A DNA stretch of 5,823 bases from JBFEUI01 sp041547565 (lineage in GTDB: Bacteria > Pseudomonadota > Gammaproteobacteria > Thiohalomonadales > Thiohalomonadaceae). The stretch's first letter is position 1, and each line of letters begins with the position of its first letter. Of this stretch, positions 1 to 5,675 are shown piece by piece. Location: assembly GCA_041547565.1 (NCBI GenBank), contig JBFEUI010000133.1, forward strand, positions 1-5,823, written 5' to 3'. A program made the translations under genes and the position numbers. The notes beneath the pieces were generated by a model. It saw only the letters and a program-made list of their open reading frames with translations, was not told the origin of the DNA and searched no databases.

Positions 1-696
1 GCAGGCTCGACCCATCTGCTGATCGACATCCCGGTCGGCCCCAGTGCCAAGGTGCGCCACATGCGCGAAGCGCTGCAACTGCGCAAGCTGTTCGAATATG
101 CCGGCGACCGCATGGGCATACACCTGGAGGTTATCATCACCGACGGCTCCGAGCCGGTGGGCAGAGGGGTAGGCCCCGTGCTCGAGGCGCGCGATGCAAT
201 GAGTGTGCTGCAGAACGATCCCGAGGCACCAGCTGACCTGAGGCAAAAGGCGCTGCGTCTGGCCGGACGACTGCTGGAATTCGATCCGGATGTACGCGGT
301 GGTTACGGCTACGCGCTGGCGCGCGACATCCTGGATTCGGGGCGCGCCCTGAAAAAGATGGAGGACATCATCGCGGCACAGGGTCCGCAGAAACACGACT
401 ACCAGCCCGGCAAACTGCAGTATGAAGTCTGCGCCAGACAGAAGGGCGTCGTCACCGACATCGACAACTACATCATCGCCAAGGTCGCCAGCCTGGCCGG
501 GGCACCCATCGACAAGGGGGCGGGTGTGGCACTGCTGAAAAAGCTTGGCGACGAGGTCGACAAGGGCGAGCCGCTCTACCGGGTCTATGCCGAGTATCAA
601 TCCGATTTTGATTTTGCTCGTCAGCTCACCGACAAACAAAGCGGCTATAAAATCGGCACACCCGGCGAGGTGACAAAGAGTTATATGGAACTCTGA
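1..696 (+). CDS. Thymidine phosphorylase / AMP phosphorylase family protein (type 2), 3' part only
   Basis: The gene enters from outside the window: the frame is open from base 1, and 231 C-terminal codons are visible of a protein usually about 500 residues long. The family carries out phosphorolysis of nucleosides (thymidine) or, in archaeal members, of nucleoside monophosphates such as AMP, giving a free base and a sugar phosphate in the cytoplasm. Visible marks are DIPVGPSAKV near the start, then TDGSEPVGRGVGPVLEARDA (codons about 64-83), a close match to the conserved phosphorylase segment. A C-terminal PYNP-type domain follows, with GVVTDIDNYIIAKVASLAGA and LGDEVDKGEPLYRVYA. The first ATG in view (base 52) is internal, because family-conserved sequence precedes it. 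The PRPP synthetase gene follows after 66 bases, so the two are probably co-transcribed. Thymidine versus AMP as substrate cannot be decided here because the N-terminal part is missing. Confidence 0.9.
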   Translation, partial: AGSTHLLIDIPVGPSAKVRHMREALQLRKLFEYAGDRMGIHLEVIITDGSEPVGRGVGPVLEARDAMSVLQNDPEAPADLRQKALRLAGRLLEFDPDVRGGYGYALARDILDSGRALKKMEDIIAAQGPQKHDYQPGKLQYEVCARQKGVVTDIDNYIIAKVASLAGAPIDKGAGVALLKKLGDEVDKGEPLYRVYAEYQSDFDFARQLTDKQSGYKIGTPGEVTKSYMEL

Positions 697-703
697 TGAG
701 CAT

Positions 704-721
704 GGCGGGCACGGCCCCGCC
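704..721 (+). repeat. Small GC hairpin between phosphorylase and PRPP synthetase genes
   Basis: GGCGGG and CCCGCC form a perfect 6-bp stem around a 6-base loop, starting 7 bases after the phosphorylase stop. No T-run follows, so it is not a convincing intrinsic terminator. It could modulate read-through or mRNA stability between the two genes. Confidence 0.4.
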
Positions 722-762
722 CCTGAAAACGCAGCAACATGGAATGAGGCAAACGCACCACA

Positions 763-1629
763 ATGCTGGTTCTCGGTTTTACAGACTATGAAAGCCAGGG
801 CAGGCAACTGGCACAGGAACTGGGCGCGACGTTCAGCCTGGTCGATGTACACCACTTCCCGGACGGGGAAAACCGCATTCGCCTGCCGGAGAGAATGCCC
901 GAACATGTGGTGCTCTGCCGCTCACTCAACCAGCCCAACGCCAAACTCATCGAACTGCTGCTGGCGGCGGAAACAGCCAGGGAACTCGGCGCCAAACAGC
1001 TGACCCTGGTCGCGCCCTACCTCTGTTACATGCGCCAGGACATCGCCTTTCACACGGGCGAGGCGGTCAGCCAGCGCATCATCGGGCGGTTTCTCGCCTC
1101 GCTGTTCGATACGGTGATTACCGTTGATGCCCACCTGCACCGCATCGATCGCCTGGAACAGGCACTTCCCGGTATTACCGCGGTGAACCTCAGCGCCACC
1201 GCGCTGATGGGCGAGTTTATTTCCACACGAATGCAGCGCCCGCTGCTGGCCGGTCCCGACAGTGAATCCCGGCAGTGGGTGCAGGCCATTGCCGCTTCCG
1301 CCGGTCTCGATTTCATCGTGGCGACAAAGGAGCGCCTCGGGGACCGCAGCGTGCGCATTAAGCTGCCGGAGGGGAACTATCAGGGGCGTGAGGTGGTACT
1401 GATTGACGACATGGTCAGTACCGGCAACACGCTCATCGCCGTCGCGGAGGCGCTGCGCGAGGCCGGGGCCGGACCTGTCCACTGCCTGGTCACCCATGCC
1501 CTGTTCGACGAGGCGGTAACACAGCGGCTGCATGAGGCGGGCATACAGCAGATCTGGAGCAGTGACAGCATCGACCATCCGAGCAATACCCTGCCTTTGG
1601 CAAAACTGCTCGCAACAGCGGTTGTCTAA
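763..1629 (+). CDS. prs: Ribose-phosphate pyrophosphokinase (PRPP synthetase), short form
   Basis: The predicted enzyme transfers pyrophosphate from ATP to ribose 5-phosphate, making PRPP for nucleotide, His and Trp synthesis and for base salvage in the cytoplasm. It has 288 residues, shorter than the roughly 315 of the standard bacterial enzyme and close to the archaeal-type length. Visible motifs are FPDGE (32-36, nucleotide site), PYLCYMRQD (85-93, equivalent of PYxxYARQD), VDAHLHR (121-127, equivalent of the VDLH metal-binding segment), KERLGDRSVRI (189-199, the catalytic flexible loop with the K-x-R pair) and VVLIDDMVSTGNT (211-223, the PRPP-binding loop). The ATG at 763 has only a distant GAGG (746-749, 13 bases away), but no better in-frame start exists: the upstream ATG at 739 runs into TGA. 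Pairing with a type 2 phosphorylase suggests a salvage role, possibly beside a separate housekeeping Prs elsewhere in the genome (inference). Confidence 0.9.
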   Translation: MLVLGFTDYESQGRQLAQELGATFSLVDVHHFPDGENRIRLPERMPEHVVLCRSLNQPNAKLIELLLAAETARELGAKQLTLVAPYLCYMRQDIAFHTGEAVSQRIIGRFLASLFDTVITVDAHLHRIDRLEQALPGITAVNLSATALMGEFISTRMQRPLLAGPDSESRQWVQAIAASAGLDFIVATKERLGDRSVRIKLPEGNYQGREVVLIDDMVSTGNTLIAVAEALREAGAGPVHCLVTHALFDEAVTQRLHEAGIQQIWSSDSIDHPSNTLPLAKLLATAVV

Positions 1630-1687
1630 CCGTTCAGGGGGTAGTGGTATACCGCTTGTGGCTTTACCGGCATGAGACGTGGCAAGC

Positions 1688-2332
1688 ATGAAATTGATCT
1701 TCCTTCTCATCGCGCTGAGTTTTCTGATTGGCATCATCCAGTTTGGCCTGATGGCCGTCGCCTTCGACAAACTGGGGCTCTCCCCCATGGCCGCCTATCT
1801 GCTGCTGATAAGCTCGCTGTTTGGCAGCTTTTTCAACCTGCCGCTGTTTAAGATCCACTGCGATCTGCCCCGGCCCGGCGTCATACCCATCCCCGGCATG
1901 CTGTGGCGACAACCGCAACTTTCCTTCACCGGCTACACGGTGATCGCCTTGAATGTCGGCGGGGGACTGATACCCGTGCTGTTTTCACTCTACCTGATGG
2001 CCCACCACTCGCTGCCCTTACTCGATACCGTGCTGGGCATCAGCGCCATCGCGTTTCTCAGTCATGCCTTCAGCCGCCCGCTGCCGGGCATCGGTATCGC
2101 CATGCCCATTTTCATCGCGCCACTGAGCGCCGCCCTGGTCGCCCTGGTGATCAACCCGGCCCTCAGCGCTCCGCTGGCCTACATCTGCGGCACGCTGGGG
2201 GTACTCATCGGCGCCGACCTGATACGCCTTAACGATATCCGCCAGCTCGGCATGCCCTTTGCCGCCATCGGCGGCGCCGGTACCTTTGACGGCATCTTCA
2301 TCACCGGAATTGTCGCCGTGTTGCTGGCATGA
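1688..2332 (+). CDS. DUF1614 family polytopic membrane protein
   Basis: A 214-residue hydrophobic protein of unknown function that I recognise as the DUF1614 family, found in archaea and bacteria. Likely membrane segments are about residues 3-25, 35-54, 84-104, 112-128, 135-157, 163-181 and 190-213. Conserved-looking stretches are NVGGGLIP (89-96), RPLPGIGIAMP (130-140), YICGTLGVLIGADLI (165-179) and IGGAGTFDGIFITGI (194-208). Asp177 and Asp201 lie inside the last two membrane segments. I chose ATG 1688; the GTG three codons earlier (1679) has its only purine-rich stretch 2 bases upstream, whereas GAG at 1674-1676 is 11 bases before the ATG. The gap to prs is 58 bases on the same strand, and a terminator abuts the stop codon, so this is the last gene of the first operon. 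Transport or membrane proteolysis would be guesses. Confidence 0.85.
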   Translation: MKLIFLLIALSFLIGIIQFGLMAVAFDKLGLSPMAAYLLLISSLFGSFFNLPLFKIHCDLPRPGVIPIPGMLWRQPQLSFTGYTVIALNVGGGLIPVLFSLYLMAHHSLPLLDTVLGISAIAFLSHAFSRPLPGIGIAMPIFIAPLSAALVALVINPALSAPLAYICGTLGVLIGADLIRLNDIRQLGMPFAAIGGAGTFDGIFITGIVAVLLA

Positions 2333-2358
2333 GCCACCTTGGCCGGTGGCATTTTTTT
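2333..2358 (+). terminator. Intrinsic terminator after DUF1614 gene
   Basis: GCCACC (2333-2338) pairs perfectly with GGTGGC (2345-2350) around the loop TTGGCC, followed by A and seven T (2352-2358). The stem begins on the base after the TGA stop. This is a textbook rho-independent terminator and closes the phosphorylase-prs-DUF1614 unit. Only 23 bases separate the T-run from the next gene's ATG. Confidence 0.9.
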
Positions 2359-2381
2359 CCCGGGTCAGCCACAATCGCGCC

Positions 2382-3233
2382 ATGCCAAACCGTGATAAAA
2401 CCATCCTGATCACCGGCTGCTCCAGTGGCATCGGCCGGTGTGTCGCCGACGGTCTGAAGCAGCGCGGCTATCGTGTGTTTGCCACCGCCCGCAAACAATC
2501 CGATGTCGATGAACTGGCCGCTGCCGGCCATGAGAGCCTGTTGCTGGACCTCAACGACTCGAATTCCATCCACGCCGCGGTTGACGACATCCTCGGCAGG
2601 ACCGGCGGCACGCTCGATGCCCTGTTCAACAACGGTGCCTACGGACAGCCGGGGGCTGTGGAAGACCTGCGCCGTGAGGTGCTGCGTGAGCAGTTCGAGA
2701 CCAACCTGTTCGGCACCCACGAGTTGACCTGCAGGGTTGTTGAGGCCATGCGCCGCCAGGGGCACGGTCGCATCATACAAAACAGCTCGGTGCTCGGTAT
2801 CGTCAGCCTGCCCTTTCGCGGTGCCTACAATGCAAGCAAATACGCGCTGGAGGGCCTGAGCGACACCCTGCGACTGGAACTGAAAGGAACGGGCATTCAC
2901 GTCAGTCTGGTTGAACCGGGACCGGTCACCAGCCGCTTCCGCGCCAATGCCTTTGAAAAATTCAAACAGAATATCGACGCCGACAACAGCGCGTTCAGGG
3001 AGACCTATCAACGCATGGTAAACCGCCTGACCAAAAAGGGACCGGCGGCACCATTCACCCTGCCGCCGGAGGCGGTGTTGCAGAAAGTAATCCATGCACT
3101 AGAGCATCCGCGCCCCCGGGCACGGTACTACGTCACCTTCCCCACCTATCTTTTCGCTACGCTGAAGCGCATCCTGCCCCATCGTGCCCTCGATTGGGTG
3201 TTAAGCCGTGTATCCTCAGGAGAGAACCGTTAG
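2382..3233 (+). CDS. SDR family oxidoreductase, YbbO-like, probably NADP-dependent
   Basis: A 283-residue classical short-chain dehydrogenase/reductase with a Rossmann fold, cytoplasmic, interconverting a carbonyl and an alcohol with NAD(P)H. Motifs in order are TGCSSGIG (11-18, cofactor loop), ATARK (34-38, where Arg37 after beta-2 favours NADP), NNGAYG (83-88), catalytic Asn108 in ETNLFG, catalytic Ser136 in NSSVLG, and Tyr149-x3-Lys153 in YNASK, followed by EPGP. The overall sequence, including the C-terminal KRILPHRALDWVL segment, resembles E. coli YbbO, an NADP-dependent aldehyde reductase. The exact substrate is not predictable. ATG 2382 is chosen because the cofactor motif then sits at its usual distance from the N-terminus; the longer in-frame extension would run through the upstream terminator and the DUF1614 gene. 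No clear Shine-Dalgarno precedes the ATG. The DUF481 gene follows after 10 bases. Confidence 0.9.
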   Translation: MPNRDKTILITGCSSGIGRCVADGLKQRGYRVFATARKQSDVDELAAAGHESLLLDLNDSNSIHAAVDDILGRTGGTLDALFNNGAYGQPGAVEDLRREVLREQFETNLFGTHELTCRVVEAMRRQGHGRIIQNSSVLGIVSLPFRGAYNASKYALEGLSDTLRLELKGTGIHVSLVEPGPVTSRFRANAFEKFKQNIDADNSAFRETYQRMVNRLTKKGPAAPFTLPPEAVLQKVIHALEHPRPRARYYVTFPTYLFATLKRILPHRALDWVLSRVSSGENR

Positions 3234-3243
3234 GGCCCGTACC

Positions 3244-4026
3244 ATGATCAGAGTATCCATTCGCATTTCGAAATTCGTTCCCATACTCGCCACACTGCTG
3301 CTTTACTCACAGCACGGCCATGCCGTGGTCAGCATGGAATCGCTGCATACCCGAACACCGCAAGAGGGCTTTTCCGGCACCGCCGAGCTGGCCGCCAGCG
3401 GCAACAGCGGCAACACCGACAGCAAGGAATACTCATTCGGTACCCGCCTGCAGTGGCACCGCGACGTGCACACCAGCATTCTGCTGGCCGACATTGCCTA
3501 CGGCGAGAGCAATGACGAGAAAAGCAAGGACAAGGGCTTTGCCCATGCCCGGCATATCTATCAGCACACGCCGTTCCTGGCAGCGGAAGGATTCCTGCAG
3601 GGCTCATACGATCGCTTCGCCCGCCTCGACCAGCGCACCCTTGCCGGGGGCGGGGCGCGCCTGACCCTGTTGCGCAAGGAAAATACAGGAGCCATCTATC
3701 TGGGGCTCGGTGCCTTTTACGAGACCGAGACCATCGACGACGACTACCCCGACTCGGGCACCGATGCACTGTGGCGCGCCAACAGCTACCTGGTGCTCAA
3801 ATACCAGCTCTCGCCGACCGCATCGCTGCTCAGCACCACCTACTACCAGCCGGCCTTCGAGTCCAGCAACGACTACCGCTTGACCGAACAGGCGGCGATG
3901 AAGGTGGATATCAACGACCGGCTGTCCCTGGTGCTGTCCGTCAATTTCAGCCGCGACAATGAACCGCCCCTGGGCGTGGAAAAGGACGACACCAGTTATA
4001 AAACCGCCATCGCCATCAATTTCTGA
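3244..4026 (+). CDS. DUF481 family outer-membrane beta-barrel protein
   Basis: A 260-residue exported protein of the DUF481 (COG3137, YdiY / salt-induced outer membrane protein) family, whose molecular function is not established. Residues 1-27 form a signal peptide: Arg and Lys at 3, 7 and 10, a hydrophobic core ILATLLLY, and probable cleavage after GHA (25-27). The mature N-terminus has the family hallmark FSGTAELAASGNSGNTDSK, followed by alternating polar/hydrophobic strands rich in aromatic residues (for example TASLLSTTYYQPAF) and a final strand ending KTAIAINF-stop. The terminal Phe is the usual signal for insertion by the BAM complex. ATG 3244 is preferred, with AGGG 8 bases upstream; a GTG at 3208 in the same frame would put charged sequence ahead of the signal peptide. 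A perfect AGGAG at 3218-3222 has no start codon at usable spacing. Probably in one operon with the SDR gene 10 bases upstream. Confidence 0.87.
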   Translation: MIRVSIRISKFVPILATLLLYSQHGHAVVSMESLHTRTPQEGFSGTAELAASGNSGNTDSKEYSFGTRLQWHRDVHTSILLADIAYGESNDEKSKDKGFAHARHIYQHTPFLAAEGFLQGSYDRFARLDQRTLAGGGARLTLLRKENTGAIYLGLGAFYETETIDDDYPDSGTDALWRANSYLVLKYQLSPTASLLSTTYYQPAFESSNDYRLTEQAAMKVDINDRLSLVLSVNFSRDNEPPLGVEKDDTSYKTAIAINF

Positions 4027-4038
4027 CGGTGTAAGTTC

Positions 4039-4043
4039 AGGGA
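4039..4043 (+). promoter_or_regulatory. Ribosome binding site deciding start 4053
   Basis: AGGGA ends 9 bases before the ATG at 4053. It supports translation starting at this ATG, upstream of the in-frame TGA, rather than at the GTG 4236 or ATG 4242 farther in, where no comparable site is visible. Confidence 0.6.
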
Positions 4044-4052
4044 CGACACACG

Positions 4053-4826
4053 ATGTTTTCACGAAAAGTACGCATCACCATCCTGCTGCTGATCCTGGCC
4101 TTTGTCGCCGCAGACACCTGACTGACCCGGCTGCGCACCACAGACTGGAACGATCCGATATGGGTCGTCGTCTACCCCATCAACGCCGACGGCAGTGCAG
4201 CAAGCAGGGAGTATGTTGCCAGCCTGAGCCAGTCCGTGTTTATGCCCGTGGAACGCTACATGGCCGAGGAGGCGGAACGCTACGGCTTGGCCAACAACCA
4301 CCCGATAGAGATCAAACTGGGACCGGTCATCCACGAATCGCCACCCCTGCCGCCACAACAGGGTAGCTATCTGGATATCATGCTGTGGAGTCTGAAACTG
4401 CGTTACTGGGCCGCCACACACAACGATTATGACGGGCCCGTCGACCTGAAACTCTATGTCCGTTACTTCGACCCTGAAACCTCGCCGCATCTTACGCACT
4501 CGGTGGGCATGCAAAAGGGACTGGTCGGCATCGTCAATGCCTTCGCGGACAGACGCGCTGCAGGGCAAAACAATGTGGTATTCGCCCATGAGATGCTCCA
4601 CCTGTTCGGCGCCACGGACAAATACAATAAATCAAACAACATGCCGCTCTATCCAGAAGGCTTTGCCGAGCCGGACAGGGAACCGCTCTATCCACAACAA
4701 TGGGCCGAAATAATGGGCGGCAGGCGGCCAATAAGTGAAAATAAGGCGGAAATTCCAGACAAGCTGAATCATACATTGATCGGCGAACTCACCGCTCAGG
4801 AGATCAACTGGCTGCAGGGGGAATAG
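4053..4826 (+). CDS. Putative membrane-anchored zinc metallopeptidase, interrupted by in-frame TGA at codon 23
   Basis: The frame from ATG 4053 to TAG 4824-4826 has 257 codons, broken only by TGA at 4119-4121. Codons 2-22 encode Arg/Lys followed by ILLLILAFVAA, an N-terminal membrane anchor or signal. Directly after the TGA come LTRLRTTDWNDPIWVVVYPI (24-43) and DGS, which read like conserved protein and not untranslated sequence. The core motif is HEMLHLFGATDKY (179-191): HExxH with Glu180 as catalytic base, His179 and His183 as zinc ligands, and Asp189 as possible third ligand, as in HExxHxxGxxD zincins. I do not recognise a named family, and the peptidase role is inferred from the motif alone. 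It follows the DUF481 gene by 26 bases. If the TGA is a true stop, re-initiation at GTG 4236 or ATG 4242 would give a cytoplasmic product of 194-196 residues that keeps the HExxH motif but lacks the anchor. The gene may be a recent pseudogene, a read-through gene or a sequencing artefact. Confidence 0.7.
4119..4121 (+). other. In-frame TGA within the metallopeptidase gene
   Basis: TGA replaces codon 23, immediately after the hydrophobic anchor (DT-stop-LTRLRTTDW). It is one base from TGG (Trp), and Trp at this point is what I recall in related proteins; that recollection needs an alignment. The next bases are CTG. No other stop or frameshift is seen in the remaining 234 codons. Confidence 0.85.
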
Positions 4827-4871
4827 CCACGAGCATGCAAACGGATCATATACGCATCGAAATTACGAGAG

Positions 4872-4921
4872 TCGGCAAATAGCCAGAAGCAGACCTAAAA
4901 AGCTTCTGGCTGAACAGCCGA
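4872..4921. repeat. Compound inverted repeat (hairpin) between convergent genes
   Basis: AGCCAGAAGC (4881-4890) and GCTTCTGGCT (4902-4911) form a perfect 10-bp stem with an 11-base loop. An outer 5-bp stem, TCGGC (4872-4876) with GCCGA (4917-4921), encloses it across a 4/5-base internal loop. It lies 45 bases after the metallopeptidase stop, in the 237-base gap before the convergent cytochrome gene. No T-run follows on either strand, so it is not a classical terminator. It may protect mRNA 3' ends, block transcription from both sides, or be a dispersed palindromic element. Apart from this and the small dyad at 5042, I see nothing convincing in the gap. Confidence 0.65.
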
Positions 4922-5041
4922 AATCGATACTAACCGTAAGTACAGTGTTTTTGATTAAGGGATGGGATGCCAGTGTAATAGAGACCCACCTCACAGCAGA
5001 TAATCAAGATAGGCACATGCCATCACGGTCACACTCTGACT

Positions 5042-5063
5042 ACATTATTTTGAGAAACAATGT
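5042..5063 (-). terminator. Weak AT-rich stem-loop just after cytochrome stop
   Basis: Read on the minus strand, ACATTGTTT and AAATAATGT pair over 9 positions with one G-T wobble and a 4-base loop, starting on the base after the TAA stop. The stem is AT-rich and has no T-run, so terminator function is doubtful; it could be a 3'-end stabilising structure. Confidence 0.3.
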
Positions 5064-5459
5064 TTATGGGTTCTTTTGGATCGTTTCCAAATAATGTACC
5101 AACTCATTGATTATAATTGCTCTATTTTCACCGAAGGCGTCACCCCAAATCGGCATTGACTTGTAGCCATGAAGTTGGGGGACATTGCGACGATCAATGG
5201 AATAGAGATAGACCTGTTCAAAAGGAAATTCTTCCATTCCCTCTTTCTTGAGCAGAGTGAGGTCCGGAACGGGTGCGGTCAACAGATGAGCTATCGGGCC
5301 ATTACCAGTGGCATCCTCACCATGACAGTTTGAACAAAAGATTAAGTACGCGTTTTTTCCTCGCTCAATCAATTGCTCTCGATCTGTAGCAGCTAAAGTG
5401 GCGCTGGAGAACAATAGTGAAACAAACGTTAACCAAACTATCGAAACAATGGTTTTCAT
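5064..5459 (-). CDS. Periplasmic mono-haem c-type cytochrome
   Basis: A 131-residue exported electron carrier. Residues 1-23 form a signal peptide (MKTIV, a hydrophobic core to about Phe17, then SSATLA with probable cleavage after Ala23). The mature part is a small class I cytochrome c domain. CSNCH (42-46) attaches haem through Cys42 and Cys45, with His46 as proximal iron ligand. GEDATGNGPIAHLLTAPVPD (47-66) follows the common GxxGxGxGP...PxD pattern. KSMPIWG (100-106) supplies Met102 as likely distal ligand. It acts in the periplasm as a soluble or weakly bound electron shuttle or as a subunit of a respiratory enzyme; the partner is not visible. ATG 5459 has AGGGGG five bases upstream. The gene is convergent with the + strand genes and more AT-rich than them. 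A remnant of an outer-membrane protein frame ends 25 bases upstream, hinting that it once followed a porin gene. Confidence 0.9.
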   Translation of the reverse strand: MKTIVSIVWLTFVSLLFSSATLAATDREQLIERGKNAYLIFCSNCHGEDATGNGPIAHLLTAPVPDLTLLKKEGMEEFPFEQVYLYSIDRRNVPQLHGYKSMPIWGDAFGENRAIIINELVHYLETIQKNP

Positions 5460-5464
5460 GTGAG

Positions 5465-5470
5465 CCCCCT
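5465..5470 (-). promoter_or_regulatory. Ribosome binding site of cytochrome c gene
   Basis: AGGGGG on the minus strand, with five bases to the ATG at 5459. It fixes the start so that the signal peptide begins MKTIV. Confidence 0.6.
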
Positions 5471-5484
5471 TATTTCTTGCTGAA

Positions 5485-5631
5485 TTAAAAACGCAGATTC
5501 AACTCTGCCTGAACAATAGTGTGATTAATTTCCTCAACACATGATTTGGCATTTTGAATAATTATCATTAATATCCGTTTAAATATTGCATAAAAACCAT
5601 AAAAATCCAGAGGTGACATGTTCTGCTGTTG
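5485..5631 (-). pseudogene. Possible 3' remnant of an outer-membrane beta-barrel (porin-like) gene
   Basis: On the minus strand a frame ends EEINHTIVQAELNLRF and then TAA (5485-5487). A final strand of alternating residues ending in Arg-Phe is the standard C-terminal signature of outer-membrane barrel proteins recognised by BAM. Only about the last 17-20 codons (5488 to about 5541) look like barrel sequence. Farther upstream the frame becomes low-complexity (KRILMIIIQN) and meets a TGA at 5632-5634, with no plausible start or ribosome binding site. Its stop lies 25 bases before the cytochrome start, a spacing typical of operons. I read this as the tail left after deletion or decay of a porin gene that preceded the cytochrome gene. 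Chance occurrence in AT-rich DNA cannot be excluded. Confidence 0.4.
5553..5567. promoter_or_regulatory. Weak Fur-box-like sequence
   Basis: TTTGAAT-A-ATTATCA matches the 7-1-7 Fur pattern TGATAAT-N-ATTATCA at 11 of 14 positions, with one perfect half-site. It is about 95-110 bases upstream of the cytochrome start. AT-rich DNA produces such matches by chance. Confidence 0.2.
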
Positions 5632-5635
5632 TCAC
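5613..5635. repeat. Dyad GTGACA-N11-TGTCAC
   Basis: A perfect 6-bp inverted repeat with an 11-base centre that does not match a regulator I can name. It could be an operator or a weak hairpin. Confidence 0.35.
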
Positions 5636-5675
5636 ACCAACCTATTACTGACAAATCTCAATTTTCCACAGTCAA

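Noticed and set aside
1646..1653. Palindrome GGTATACC between prs and DUF1614
   Set aside because: Eight bases of symmetry are common by chance, and no promoter elements flank it.
922..1788. Long minus-strand open frame opposite prs
   Set aside because: Its product has no recognisable motifs, and it lies antisense to a gene with full PRPP synthetase signatures; long antisense frames are common in GC-rich DNA.
2259..2381. N-terminal extension of the SDR gene from an upstream in-frame start
   Set aside because: It would run through the DUF1614 coding end and the terminator stem, and would place the TGxxxGIG cofactor motif far from the N-terminus, unlike the family.
3604..4062. Minus-strand open frame opposite the DUF481 gene
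   Set aside because: It is opposite a well-supported exported protein gene, and its Gly/Val-rich product shows no domain.
4119..4160. Selenocysteine insertion at the TGA
   Set aside because: No clear stem-loop of SECIS type was found just downstream by eye, and Trp rather than Cys is the residue I expect at this position.
4872..4921. Integron attC site
   Set aside because: The palindrome lacks the RYYYAAC/GTTRRRY end boxes, and no integrase or cassette is present.
4962..5003. 13-codon frame with TAAGGG-like purines before ATG
   Set aside because: Very short, the purines are too close to the ATG, and nothing suggests a leader peptide.
4945..5094. Plus-strand GTG-initiated frame of 49 codons running into the antisense of the cytochrome gene
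   Set aside because: No ribosome binding site, no recognised motif, and it overlaps the 3' end of a real gene on the other strand.
5493..5508. GCAGA-N6-TCTGC hairpin as a regulatory leader
   Set aside because: A 5-bp stem is weak, and the sequence is better explained as part of the barrel-protein C-terminal codons.
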